NCBI RefSeq assembly: GCF_026340975.1
Contig: NZ_JAPEOS010000003.1
Location: 992,001-1,056,000 of the forward strand
DNA: 64,000 nt
From: Streptomyces sp. NBC_01214
GTDB lineage: Bacteria; Actinomycetota; Actinomycetes; Streptomycetales; Streptomycetaceae
Direction of reading: 5' to 3'
Within the stretch, counting starts at the first letter, position 1. Every line of letters starts with the position of its first letter. This document shows positions 9,992-19,389 of the stretch, in pieces. The translations under genes were made by a program, and so were the position numbers. Below the pieces are notes generated by a model, which was given only the letters and a program-made list of their open reading frames with translations, was not told the DNA's origin and did not search any database.

Positions 9992-11767
9992 TCATGTGCG
10001 GCCGGCGGGCGGGGGACCGGCCGTCCCGTCGGGGCCCGGTGCGGACCACTCGGCTCCGGTGCCCAGGCGGAAGGCGGCGACCGCTGCCTCCACGGTGGGG
10101 AAGAAGTGCCGGGGGTCGATGGTCCGGGTGAGTTCGTACCGCTCGATCTTCCGTCGCACCGGGTCCTTGAGCTCGGCGAACACCAGGTGCACACCGTCCG
10201 CGTTGAGCGCTTCGTCGAGTTCCTCCAGGACGTCCGCGGCGGTGGTGTCCACGTCCGTCATCGGCTCCGCCGCGACCACGATCCAGCTCGGCCGCGGGTC
10301 CGCGCCGGCCAGCCGCCTGACCTCGTCCCGGAAGGTCTTGGCGTTGGCGAAGAAGAGCGGGGCGTCGAACCGGTAGATCACCAGGCCCGGCAGTTGCTCG
10401 GCCCCGGGGTAGGAACGGACGTCGTGGTAGCCCTCCAGGCCCCGCACCCGCCCCAGCACGGTGTCGTACGGCCACCAGGCCCGCCGGAAGACGTTGAGTA
10501 CGGACAGGCCCACGGCGATGGCGATGCCGGGCAGCACGCCGAGCAGGGCCACGCCGGCGAAGGCCGCGAAGCAGAGCAGGAACTCCGCCCGCCGCTGCCG
10601 CCACAGCCGTACGGCCCCCGGTACGTCGGCCAGGGACAGCGACGCGGTGATGACCACGGCCGCGAGGGCCGGTTGGGGGAGGTTGCGGAACAGACCCGGA
10701 GCCAGCACGAGCATGAGGACGATGAGCGCCGCCCCGACGACCCCGGTGAGCTGGCTCCGGGCCCCCGCGCGCTCCGCGACCGCCGTCCGGGACCCGCTGG
10801 TGCTGACCGGGAAGCCCTGGAAGAGGGCGGCCGCCAGGTTGGCCGCACCGACGCCCGCCATCTCCTGGTTGCCGCGGACCTCCTGGCCGGTGCGGGCCGC
10901 GAACGCGGACGCGTTGGAGATCGTGTCGGCCAGCGACACCAGGGCGATGCCCAGCGCACCGCCGAGCAGCGGCGCGAGGTCGGAGGGCCGCACATCGGGG
11001 AGCGTGAACGGCGGGAAGCCGTCGGGCAGGACCCCGACCAGGCCGACGCCGTGCTCGGCCAGGTCGAAGACGGTGGCCGCGGCGATCGCCAGGACCACCA
11101 TCACGAGCACCGCGGGAACCTTCGGCAGGAAGCGTTGCAGGACCAGGATCAGCGCGATTCCGCCGAGGCCCACCGCGGCGGCCGCCGGTACCGTCGCCCC
11201 GTCGGCGATCATCCGCGCCAGGCCGGCACACTCGCCGATCAGGTTGTCCGCCTCGACCTTGAAGCCGAGCAGTTTGGGGAGCTGGCCGATGAAAATGGTC
11301 AGGGCCAGACCGTTCATGTAGCCGATCATCGTCGGTTTGGAGATCAGGTCGGCGATGAAGCCGAGCTTCGCCACCGAGGCCAGGATCATGATCGCTGCCA
11401 CCATGACCGCGAGCATCGACGCGAGTGTGACGGCCCGGTCGGGATCCCCGTCGGCCGCCACCAGCGGCAGCACGGTGGCGGCGATCATCGGACCCAGCGA
11501 GGAGTCCGGGCCCAACACCAGGATCCGGGACGGCCCGAACACCGCGTACCCGAGCAGGCAGAGGATCGTCGTGTACAGGCCGGTGATGGCCGGCAGACCC
11601 GCCAGCTCGGCGTAGGCCATGCCCTGCGGCACCAGCAGCGTGGTCAGGACGACTCCCGCGACCAGGTCCTTGGGCAGCCACGCGCGCCGGTAGGACTTCG
11701 CCGCGCGGATCCCGGGAACCGCCCGGAAGAGGGAGAGCACCCGGTGGCCGTCGTGCCGGCTGGTCAC
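9992..11767 (-). CDS. SulP/SLC26-family anion transporter with STAS domain
   Basis: A 591-residue transporter. The N-terminal 400 or so residues form the multi-helix SulP domain, with the signature region VLTTLLVPQGMAYAELAGLPAITGLYTT. A cytoplasmic STAS domain follows (about 435-560, starting near LVIYRFDAPLFFANAKTF). SulP proteins move sulfate, bicarbonate or related anions across the inner membrane. The GTG start has GAGGAAGG upstream and lies 13 bases from the stop of the cation ATPase gene, so cotranscription is very likely. A pairing of an anion carrier with a cation pump suggests ion or pH homeostasis. Confidence 0.92.
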   Translation of the reverse strand: MTSRHDGHRVLSLFRAVPGIRAAKSYRRAWLPKDLVAGVVLTTLLVPQGMAYAELAGLPAITGLYTTILCLLGYAVFGPSRILVLGPDSSLGPMIAATVLPLVAADGDPDRAVTLASMLAVMVAAIMILASVAKLGFIADLISKPTMIGYMNGLALTIFIGQLPKLLGFKVEADNLIGECAGLARMIADGATVPAAAAVGLGGIALILVLQRFLPKVPAVLVMVVLAIAAATVFDLAEHGVGLVGVLPDGFPPFTLPDVRPSDLAPLLGGALGIALVSLADTISNASAFAARTGQEVRGNQEMAGVGAANLAAALFQGFPVSTSGSRTAVAERAGARSQLTGVVGAALIVLMLVLAPGLFRNLPQPALAAVVITASLSLADVPGAVRLWRQRRAEFLLCFAAFAGVALLGVLPGIAIAVGLSVLNVFRRAWWPYDTVLGRVRGLEGYHDVRSYPGAEQLPGLVIYRFDAPLFFANAKTFRDEVRRLAGADPRPSWIVVAAEPMTDVDTTAADVLEELDEALNADGVHLVFAELKDPVRRKIERYELTRTIDPRHFFPTVEAAVAAFRLGTGAEWSAPGPDGTAGPPPAGRT

Positions 11768-11780
11768 GGACGGGCCTTCC

Positions 11781-14522
11781 TCACGCGGCCCTCGACGCGG
11801 CCCTCGACGCGGTCGACCGGCGGGCCACCAGCTTGCCCAGCTCCCAAACGACCAGGAGTACGACGGCGGCCAGCAGCGCCCAGCCGAACTGCCGCGCGTC
11901 GATGTCGGTCGTCCCGAGGACCCGCTGGAAGCCGTCCATCTGGGTCACCAGCACGGAGAGCACGAACTGGGCCAGGGCGACCCAGTTCATCTGCTTGCTG
12001 TCGAAGGTGGAGGTCGTCAGCACGGAATCCGTCTCGCTGCGGCATTCGAACGCCGCCACGATCAGGCAGAGGGCGAACGCCGTGAACGCGATCGACCGGC
12101 CGATCTCGATGTCGCCGAAGTGGCTCTCGCCGAGCGTGATCAGGCCGAGCAGGAGGATGGTGATCGCCAGCCCGCCGAGCCAGACCGTCACCAGCACGGG
12201 ACGGGTGAGCACCGATTCTCCGCGCGGACGCGGCCGGCGCCGCATGAGTCCGGCGCTCTCGCGGTCGAAGCCGAGCGCGAAGCCGAAGGAGGCGTTGACG
12301 ACGAAGTGGATCCACAGCACCTGCGGCGGGGTGAACGGCTCACCGGCGGCGATGTTGAAGACGGTGGCCCCGAGGAACGTCAGCACGAACGTGACCAGCA
12401 GCAGCAGTACGAACCGGATGTACTTGGTGAGGTTGTCGTAGATCGTCCGGCCCTGCTCGACGGCGTAGACGATGGTGGCGAAGTTGTCGTCGGAGAGGAT
12501 CATGCGTCCGGCGTTCTTGGCCACGTCCGTGCCGCTGCCCATGGCGATACCGATGTCGGCGGCCTTGATGGCGGGCGCGTCGTTGACGCCGTCCCCGGTC
12601 ATCGCCACGACCTCGCCCTTCTTCTTCAGCGTGTTCGCGAGCAGCACCTTGTGTTCCGGGGCGACCCGCCCCACCACACCGATCCCCTCGATGCGGGCGA
12701 GCTGCTCCTCCTCGCTCATGGCGGCGAATTCGGAACCGAGCACGGCCTCGCCGGGGATCCCGATCTGCCGGGCGATCGCCGCCCCGGTGGTGACGTCGTC
12801 ACCGGTCACCAGGCGGACCCGGATGTGCGCGGCCTGCGCGTCGGCCACCGCGGCCTTGGCCTCCTCACGGGGCGGATCGACCATGCCGACGAGACTGGTC
12901 ATCCGCAGCTCGGTGACGTACGCGAGCAGGTCGCCCTCGGGATCGAAGCCGTCCGGGTCCAGATCGCGCATGGCCGCGGCCATCACCCGCCGCCCCTCAC
13001 CGCCCATCCGCTCGCTCTGCTCCTCGGCGCGGCGGAGCAGATCGGCGTCCCACGGAACGCTCTCGCCCGCCGCGAGCGCGGTGGTGGCCCGCGCCATCAC
13101 CGCAGGGGCCGCTCCTTTGACGAAACAGCGCACGACCTGCCGCCCGGAGGCGTCGACCGCCGAGTGGAAGGTGGCCATCAGCTTGTACTCGGGGTCGAAC
13201 GGCAGGGTGGCGAGCCGGGGGAGGGCGTCCCGGGTGGCGTCGGTGTCCAGGCCGGCCTTGTGCGCGAGCACCAGCAGTGCACCCTCGGTCGGATCGCCCA
13301 CCACCGCACCGCCCACCAGCTTGGCGTCGCTGGCCACCACGTACGGCAGGATCGCGTCCTCGATCCCCGCGGCCGACCCGGCGGCGTGGTGGACCTTCCC
13401 TTCGAGTCCGTACCCCGTGCCCGACACGGTGTACCGGTCGGTGGGGCTCAGCACTTCGACGGCGGTCATCTGGTTCATCGTCAGGGTGCCGGTCTTGTCC
13501 GAGTTGATCGCCGAGGTGAACGCCAGCGTCTCCACCGACGGCAGTTCCTTGACGATGGCGCTGCGCTTCGCCAGGTTCAGGCTCCCGACGGACAGGATCG
13601 CCTGGGTCACGGTCGGCAGGGCCTCGGGGATGGCCGCGATGGCCAGCGAGACCGCGCTGACGAACAGGACGTCCCAGGCCTGGTCCCGCTGGCGCCCCAG
13701 GGCGAACATCACGATCATGGTGAGGCCAGCCGCGCCGGTGATCCACAGGGTCAGCCGGTCGAGTTCCTTGGTGAGCGGCGGCACTTCCTTCTCGGTGGCC
13801 GACAGCATTCCGGAGATCTTGCCGAGCTCGGTGTCCGCGCCGGTCGCGGTGACGATCATGACGCCGCTGCCGTGGGTGACCGGGGTGTTCATGAACGCCG
13901 TGTTGGTCTGGTCGCCGGGCGACAGCCCACTGCCCCGCAGCGGGCCGGTCTCCTTCGCGGCGGGCACGCTCTCACCGGTCAGCGCCGACTCGTCGATCTG
14001 TAGGGCGCTGGCCTCGATGAGCCGTCCGTCCGCCGGCACCTGGTCCCCGGCGGAGATGAGCACGACATCACCGTCGACCAGCTGTTCGGCGGGGATCTCG
14101 GCCTCCCTGCCGTCCCTGCGCACCCGGGCCGTCGCCTTCATCATCGACTTCAGCGCGTTCATGGCGCTCTCGGCCTTGCCCTCCTGGCGCAGGCCCACGA
14201 CCGCGTTCAGCAGCGTCAGGACGATCAGCAGGATCGCGGTGGTCCACTCCTGGATGACCAGCGAGACGATCGCCGCGGCCACCAGGACGATCTGCATGTA
14301 ACTGCGGTACTGGGCGAGGAAGCGCCGCCAGGCCGGGGTCCGCTGCTCCTCGGGCAGGGCGTTCGGGCCGTGTACGGCCAGGAGTTCCGCGGCCCGCGCC
14401 GCGGACAGGCCGGCCGCGGGATCGACACCGAACGCCGCCACGACCTCCTCGGGGGAGCGCGCGTACCAGCGGTCCCCGGCAGCCCGGGGCTGTTCCGCCA
14501 AGGAATCCGACCGCACCGTCAT
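11781..14522 (-). CDS. Cation-translocating P-type ATPase (P2-like)
   Basis: A 913-residue ion pump. Domains in order: cation-ATPase N-terminal segment, actuator domain with LTGES (about 181), phosphorylation loop SDKTGTLT with the phospho-aspartate at about residue 342, nucleotide-binding domain with DPTEGALL, hinge MTGDGVND, and C-terminal membrane helices. This arrangement fits P2-type Ca2+/Mg2+/Na+ pumps. Two deviations from the usual family sequence are visible: PEALP instead of PEGLP in the ion-binding helix and INSDKTG instead of ICSDKTG before the phosphorylation site. The transported ion is therefore uncertain. ATG at 14522 has GGAGG with 7-base spacing. Confidence 0.92.
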   Translation of the reverse strand: MTVRSDSLAEQPRAAGDRWYARSPEEVVAAFGVDPAAGLSAARAAELLAVHGPNALPEEQRTPAWRRFLAQYRSYMQIVLVAAAIVSLVIQEWTTAILLIVLTLLNAVVGLRQEGKAESAMNALKSMMKATARVRRDGREAEIPAEQLVDGDVVLISAGDQVPADGRLIEASALQIDESALTGESVPAAKETGPLRGSGLSPGDQTNTAFMNTPVTHGSGVMIVTATGADTELGKISGMLSATEKEVPPLTKELDRLTLWITGAAGLTMIVMFALGRQRDQAWDVLFVSAVSLAIAAIPEALPTVTQAILSVGSLNLAKRSAIVKELPSVETLAFTSAINSDKTGTLTMNQMTAVEVLSPTDRYTVSGTGYGLEGKVHHAAGSAAGIEDAILPYVVASDAKLVGGAVVGDPTEGALLVLAHKAGLDTDATRDALPRLATLPFDPEYKLMATFHSAVDASGRQVVRCFVKGAAPAVMARATTALAAGESVPWDADLLRRAEEQSERMGGEGRRVMAAAMRDLDPDGFDPEGDLLAYVTELRMTSLVGMVDPPREEAKAAVADAQAAHIRVRLVTGDDVTTGAAIARQIGIPGEAVLGSEFAAMSEEEQLARIEGIGVVGRVAPEHKVLLANTLKKKGEVVAMTGDGVNDAPAIKAADIGIAMGSGTDVAKNAGRMILSDDNFATIVYAVEQGRTIYDNLTKYIRFVLLLLVTFVLTFLGATVFNIAAGEPFTPPQVLWIHFVVNASFGFALGFDRESAGLMRRRPRPRGESVLTRPVLVTVWLGGLAITILLLGLITLGESHFGDIEIGRSIAFTAFALCLIVAAFECRSETDSVLTTSTFDSKQMNWVALAQFVLSVLVTQMDGFQRVLGTTDIDARQFGWALLAAVVLLVVWELGKLVARRSTASRAASRAA

Positions 14523-14585
14523 GGTTGTGCCTCCGATCCGGGGCCGCGGACGCATCCGGGCCGGTCGCGCGCCGTTCGAGGGCCG

Positions 14586-15545
14586 CTAGCCACGCTTCTT
14601 CTTCGGCTTGCCGTGCCGGGCGGCGTACGGATCGGCCGCGGCGCCGGTCGGAGCATCCCGCTCCAGGCTCCGCTTCGTGACGAGGAGGTCCTTGCGGGCC
14701 TCCTCACCCACGTCGGGGTACTGCGGATCGATGTCCATCAGGGTGTGCGCGAGGACCGCCGCCGCGCAGATCCGCGCGAACCACTTCCGGTCCGCCGGCA
14801 CGACGTACCACGGCGCCCACGTGGTGCTGGTGGCCGACAGCATCTCGGAGAACGCGTGCTGGTAGTCGTCCCACCGGCGCCGCTCCCGGACGTCGGCGGC
14901 GGAGAACTTCCAGTTCTTCTCCGGCAGGTCGATCCGCTTCAGGAAGCGGGCGCGCTGCTCCTCCTTGGACAGGTTCAGGAAGATCTTCACCACTTTGAAC
15001 CCGTTGTCCGTGAGGTAGCGCTCCCAGCGGTTGATCTCCCGGTAGCGCCGGTCCCAGATGTCCGGCCCGAGCACGTGCTCGGGCAGTTTCTGCCGGAGGA
15101 GGACCTCGGGGTGGACGCGCACGACGAGGACCTCCTCGTAGTGCGAGCGGTTGAAGATGGCGATCTCGCCCCGTTCGGGCAGCCGCCGGGCGTAGCGCCA
15201 CAGGTAGTCGTGGTCGAGCTCCTCGGAGGAGGGCACCTTGAAGCTGCTGACCCGTACGCCCTGGGGGTTGACGCCGCTCATCACGTGGCGGATCGTCCCG
15301 TCCTTGCCCCCGGCGTCGAGCGCTTGGAGGGCGAGCACCACGCCGTAGGTGTCCTGGGCGGCCAGCCGCTCCTGGTACTCGGCGAGCAGCGACACCCCGG
15401 TCCGCAGCAGTTCGGCCCCGTCCCGCTTCTTCATGCCGGCCTTGTAGCGGGGATCGAAGTCCCGTTCCAGCCGCACCTTCGACCCCGGCCGCACCCGTAG
15501 CGGCTCGATGAAGTCCGCGATGCGTTCGGCCCTCTCGTCGGACAT
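14586..15545 (-). CDS. ppk2: Polyphosphate kinase 2 family protein (PPK2)
   Basis: A 319-residue cytoplasmic enzyme that transfers phosphate between polyphosphate and nucleotides. The Walker A-like motif DAGGKDGT (residues 77-84) is followed by the family stretch HVMSGVNPQGVRVSSFKVPS, and Walker B/lid residues lie in IFNRSHYEEVLVVRVHP. The single domain and length match class III-like PPK2 enzymes that can phosphorylate AMP and ADP. A lysine-rich tail (KPKKKRG) closes the protein. The ATG at 15545 replaces a longer open frame because it has a GGGGGCGAG site. The stop lies 63 bases before the P-type ATPase start. Confidence 0.92.
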   Translation of the reverse strand: MSDERAERIADFIEPLRVRPGSKVRLERDFDPRYKAGMKKRDGAELLRTGVSLLAEYQERLAAQDTYGVVLALQALDAGGKDGTIRHVMSGVNPQGVRVSSFKVPSSEELDHDYLWRYARRLPERGEIAIFNRSHYEEVLVVRVHPEVLLRQKLPEHVLGPDIWDRRYREINRWERYLTDNGFKVVKIFLNLSKEEQRARFLKRIDLPEKNWKFSAADVRERRRWDDYQHAFSEMLSATSTTWAPWYVVPADRKWFARICAAAVLAHTLMDIDPQYPDVGEEARKDLLVTKRSLERDAPTGAAADPYAARHGKPKKKRG

Positions 15546-15576
15546 CAGCGCTCGCCCCCTTCCCGGCCCACGGCGG

Positions 15577-15894
15577 TCACCGCGCGTCCCCCACCACGTC
15601 CGGGGCACTCCCGACGGCGGCGGCGAGCGACTTGCGGGACCGGCGTTCGGCCAGGATCGGGACGTACTTCCTGACCCTGGCCTGCCGGAACGAGTCGTAC
15701 GCGGCCCTGACCGTCGCTTCGACGGTGCCCGCGTCGACCTCGGGGTAGGCCGCCTTCAGCCGGGCCACGGTGGTCCGGAGGGACGCGAGTTCCTCCGGGG
15801 TGGGCGACCACTGTTCCGTTGTCCGCGCCCCGGGATCTTCCATGGCGGGGGAGGCCTCGGTCCGTTCCGCGCCCTGGAGTGTTGCAGGTGCCAT
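15577..15894 (-). CDS. Small three-helix-bundle dimerisation-domain protein
   Basis: A 105-residue protein whose C-terminal 60 residues (from LASLRTTVARLKAAYPEVD to the RVRKYVPILAERRSR segment) look like the three-helix bundle dimerisation domain found in small actinobacterial stress-cluster proteins. No catalytic motif is visible. The ATG at 15894 has GAAGG upstream; a later ATG at 15843 lacks a ribosome site. Its stop is 31 bases from the PPK2 start, so it heads the operon. A role as an adaptor or regulator in a dormancy/stress response is inference from position only. Confidence 0.65.
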   Translation of the reverse strand: MAPATLQGAERTEASPAMEDPGARTTEQWSPTPEELASLRTTVARLKAAYPEVDAGTVEATVRAAYDSFRQARVRKYVPILAERRSRKSLAAAVGSAPDVVGDAR

Positions 15895-15991
15895 GTCCCA
15901 CGACCTTCGGACCGTCGATCCGCGCAAGCATTGGGTGAGCGTGTCTTCATCGCGATTCTCTGCCAAACCGGACAAGATCGCCTTCCAGCGG

Positions 15992-17377
15992 CTACGCCGG
16001 GGGCGGTTTCGCCGGCAGGAGCACCGCGGCGGCGAGTCCCACCAGTCCGATCACGGCCAAGGTGATCAGCGCCGCGGCGTAGGCGCCGCTGGTCAGGCCG
16101 GCGACGAGGATGGTGCCGGCGACCGCCGTGCCGAGCGAGGAACCGAGGTTCGACACGCTGCGGGAGAGACCGGAGATCTCGCCCTGCTGCTCTTCGGGAA
16201 AGCTCGACTGGACGACGTTGACCGAGGGGGTCAGCATCACGCCGAGTCCCAGTCCGATCAGCAGGAGGCCGCGGGCGAGGGCCCAGGGGGCGGGCGAGCC
16301 GCCGGCCATCGCCGTCAGGACGACGATCCCGGCGACGGTGACGACGAAGCCCGTCATGATCAGGGTCCTCTGGGGTCGCCGCTTCGCCAGGCGTTCGGCG
16401 GCGAGCGACGACGCGAGCAGGCCGACGGTGGCGGCCGTGAAGATGACTCCGGTCTGGATCGCGTCGTACCCGCGTACGACCTGGAGGTAGGTCGCGATGG
16501 TGAACGAGGAGCCCATCAGCAGCAGCCATTGCACGTTCTGCGTGACGAGGCCCAGGTTGGAGGTCCGGTTGCGGAACAGGGCGGTGGACAGCAGGGGCTC
16601 CTTTCCCGCGCGCTCCTTCGCCCGTATGGACAGGTAGAACCAGAGGAGGACGAGGGCGCCGGCGGCGAGCAGGCCGATCATGAGCCAGACGTTGTTGTCC
16701 GCCGCGAGGATGCCCATGACGACGAGGACGAGACCGAAGGCCGACAGGACCGCTCCGGTGGTGTCGAAGGGGCGCGTCGGGTCGGGCGGCAGCGGGTCTT
16801 CGAGGTTCCGGCTCAGCACGATGATCACGACGATGACCAAGGCCTGGAACACGAAGGCGGCACGCCAGCTGAGCCATGAGGTGATGAGCCCGCCGATCAG
16901 CGGCCCGGCGGCGGCGCCGATGCCTCCCAGCGCCATGATGACGCCGAACGCGCGGGCCCGTGAGGTGAGGTTCGTGAAGATGAGCGTCGTCAGGATGTAG
17001 ACGGGCGGGATGAGCAGGGCCGTCCCGACGCCCTCCAGGATCGAGTTCCCGAGGATGAGTACGCCCAGGCCCGGGGCGGCGGCGCTCATCAGCGCGCCGA
17101 TGCCGTAGACGACGAGGCCGACCCGCAGGCAGCGCTTGCGGCCGTAGCGGTCGGTGAGTTTGCCGCCGGGGATCATCAGCGCGGCCATGACCAGGAGGAA
17201 GATCGTGATGGCGATCTGCACTCCCTGGACGGTGGTGTCGAGGTCCTCGCTGATGTCGTTGATCATCACGTTCATGTTGGACCCGGCGAAGCTGCAGATG
17301 AACTGCGCGAGCGCCAGTGGCGCGAGGATCCGCCGCTGTGCTGCGGACGGTCGTTGCGGGGTTCGTGTCGCGGCCAT
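15992..17377 (-). CDS. MFS transporter, DHA2-like drug exporter
   Basis: A 461-residue major facilitator with about 14 predicted membrane helices. The loop 2-3 signature GGKLTDRYGRKRCLRVG identifies the family, and the helix-5 region GLGGIGAAAGPLIGGLI resembles the antiporter motif C of drug-proton exporters. It probably exports a small molecule using the proton gradient. The ATG at 17377 is chosen because the upstream GTG overlaps its own GAGGTG ribosome site. It follows the GH15 gene by 33 bases and is probably cotranscribed, though the functional link is unclear. Confidence 0.9.
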   Translation of the reverse strand: MAATRTPQRPSAAQRRILAPLALAQFICSFAGSNMNVMINDISEDLDTTVQGVQIAITIFLLVMAALMIPGGKLTDRYGRKRCLRVGLVVYGIGALMSAAAPGLGVLILGNSILEGVGTALLIPPVYILTTLIFTNLTSRARAFGVIMALGGIGAAAGPLIGGLITSWLSWRAAFVFQALVIVVIIVLSRNLEDPLPPDPTRPFDTTGAVLSAFGLVLVVMGILAADNNVWLMIGLLAAGALVLLWFYLSIRAKERAGKEPLLSTALFRNRTSNLGLVTQNVQWLLLMGSSFTIATYLQVVRGYDAIQTGVIFTAATVGLLASSLAAERLAKRRPQRTLIMTGFVVTVAGIVVLTAMAGGSPAPWALARGLLLIGLGLGVMLTPSVNVVQSSFPEEQQGEISGLSRSVSNLGSSLGTAVAGTILVAGLTSGAYAAALITLAVIGLVGLAAAVLLPAKPPPA

Positions 17378-17410
17378 CGGTATCACCTCGGCATGCCGGC
17401 CCGCGGGCCG

Positions 17411-19174
17411 TCACGCCTCACCCGGGAAGTTGCCCAGTTGCTCGCCGGAGGGACCGATCTCCTCCGCGAACAGCCCGACGTGGTTGGCGTACGTCAGCAT
17501 CTTGTCGAAGGCGTACCGTGCTTGGTGCAGCCGGCCGGAACGGGCCAGGGCCTCCACGTAGAGGAAGCTGCACAGGTTGAACGTGCCCTCGGAGCCGCGC
17601 AGTCCGTCGGGGGACGCCGCCGGGTCGTACCGGTAGACCAGGCTGTCGCTCACCAACTCGCGGTCCATGGCGTCCAGCGTGCTGAGCCAGGCCGGGTCGG
17701 TCGGCGAGAGGAAGCCGACCCGCGGCATGAGCAGCAGCGAGGCGTCGAGCACCACCGTGTCGTAGTGCTGTACGAAGGCTTGGCGCTGCTCGCTCCAGCC
17801 CCGCTCGACGATCTGCCGGAAGACGGTGTCGCGGACCTCCGTCCAGCGCGCGATGTCGGCGGGACGGGAGTGCGCGGCGGCCAACCGGATGCCGCGGTCG
17901 AACGCCACCCAGGTCATCAGGCGGCTGTACGTGAAGTCCTTCTGACCCCCACGGGTCTCCCAGATCCCCTCGTCGGGCCGGTCCCAGTGGTCGGCGAGCC
18001 AGTCCAGTACGTCGCTGAACGCCTTCCAGCCGCGGATGTCCCCCATGTCGTGGCCCCGCGCCATGGCATCGGCGGCCTCGCCGTAGATGTCGAGCTGCAC
18101 CTGATCGGCAGCGGCGTTGCCGGCGCGGACGGGTGACGAGCCCGCGTACCCCTCCAGGTGGTCGAGGACCTCCTCCGTGAGGTGGGGATCGCCGTCGATC
18201 CGGTACATGATCTGCAACGGGGCTCCCGAGGGTGTCCGGCCCGCCTCGATCCGGCCGCGCAACCAGTGACGGAAGGCGTCGGCCTCCTCGTCGAAGCCCA
18301 GGTCGGTCAGGGCGCGGACGGACAGCGAGGCGTCGCGGATCCAGGTGTAGCGGTAGTCCCAGTTGCGCTCGCCGCCGATCTGCTCGGGGAGTCCCATGGT
18401 GGCGGCGGCGATCGGGGCGCCGGTCGGGGCGTAGGTGAGCAGTTTGAGCGTGATCGCCGATCGGTTGACCATGTCGTACCAGCGGCCCCGGTACGTGGAG
18501 GAGCGCAGCCACGACAGCCAGAACGCGCGGCAGGCTTCCAGTTCGGCGGTGACGCCGTCCACGGACGGCGAGGCGGGGGCGGGTTCGCCGCTCGCGACGC
18601 TCGTCAGCACCACCGCTGCCACCTCGCCGGCGGCGAGGGTGAAGTCGGCCGTGAGGTCATCGCCGTCGGCGTGCAGCACGGCGGGCGCGGTGACCTGCAC
18701 GTGGAGGTCCGTTCCGGGGCCGCGCAGGACCGCAGCGTGGTCGTCGGTCCGGTCCAGGGCGTGCGGGGCGCGCCCGTAGTCGAAGCGCGGCCGGCAGCTG
18801 AAGGTGAACGGCAGGCTGCCCCGGACCACGCGGGCGACCCGGACCAGCCGGTGCCGGGTGGTGGGCGCGGTGCCCTCGACGGGAACCATGAAGTCGGCCA
18901 CCTCGCCCACGCCGCCGGGGGCGAGGTACCGGTTGACCAGGACGGCCGTGCCCGAGAGGTACAACTGCCGGATCGTCGCTCCGCTCTCGCCCCGGAGGTC
19001 CGCGGAGAACCGGCAGTCGCCGCCGCGTTCACGGTCCAGGATCGAGGCGAAGACGCTGGGGGAGTCGAAGCGCGGGGTGCACCACCAGTCGATCGTGCCG
19101 TCGGCCGCCACCAGGGCCGCCGTCTGCAGATCGCCCACCATGCCGTGGTCGGCGATGGGCGGGTAGCCGGTCAT
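17411..19174 (-). CDS. Glycoside hydrolase family 15 protein (trehalase/glucoamylase-like)
   Basis: A 587-residue enzyme with an N-terminal beta-sandwich region (IADHGMVGDLQTAALVAADG, IDWWCTPRFDS) and an (alpha/alpha)6 barrel. Catalytic-region motifs include GGERNWDYRYTWIRDAS, GIWETRGGQKDFTYS (probable general acid) and LFAEEIGP (probable base). GH15 proteins of this type hydrolyse trehalose or alpha-glucans. The C-terminus stops at LGNFPGEA; relatives normally continue with NFPQAF and about 20-40 more residues, so the tail appears shortened. No signal peptide is seen. ATG at 19174 has GAGGAGGG upstream. Confidence 0.9.
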   Translation of the reverse strand: MTGYPPIADHGMVGDLQTAALVAADGTIDWWCTPRFDSPSVFASILDRERGGDCRFSADLRGESGATIRQLYLSGTAVLVNRYLAPGGVGEVADFMVPVEGTAPTTRHRLVRVARVVRGSLPFTFSCRPRFDYGRAPHALDRTDDHAAVLRGPGTDLHVQVTAPAVLHADGDDLTADFTLAAGEVAAVVLTSVASGEPAPASPSVDGVTAELEACRAFWLSWLRSSTYRGRWYDMVNRSAITLKLLTYAPTGAPIAAATMGLPEQIGGERNWDYRYTWIRDASLSVRALTDLGFDEEADAFRHWLRGRIEAGRTPSGAPLQIMYRIDGDPHLTEEVLDHLEGYAGSSPVRAGNAAADQVQLDIYGEAADAMARGHDMGDIRGWKAFSDVLDWLADHWDRPDEGIWETRGGQKDFTYSRLMTWVAFDRGIRLAAAHSRPADIARWTEVRDTVFRQIVERGWSEQRQAFVQHYDTVVLDASLLLMPRVGFLSPTDPAWLSTLDAMDRELVSDSLVYRYDPAASPDGLRGSEGTFNLCSFLYVEALARSGRLHQARYAFDKMLTYANHVGLFAEEIGPSGEQLGNFPGEA

Positions 19175-19389
19175 GTGCCCTCCTCGGCCTGACGGTGCGG
19201 TGCCTCCCGAGCCGGTCCCCCGCTCCAGCGTGCCCCGCGCCCGGGTCCGGCGCATGCCGGAGCCGGGCGCGGGGCGGCAAGGGGCGGCCGCGTTCCGCCG
19301 GGACGGGGCTCAGCGCGCGGCGAGCCGCTCCATTGGGGCGGCGCCGCGCGCCGGCATCCCGCCGGCCCGTTCCCGACGAACCGAGTCGA

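Noticed and set aside
7633..14301. Several plus-strand frames of 600-830 codons opposite the hydrolase, SulP and ATPase genes
   Set aside because: They are antisense to genes with clear domains, are rich in Arg, Gly, His and Gln and show no recognisable motifs. Long antisense frames are normal at this GC content.
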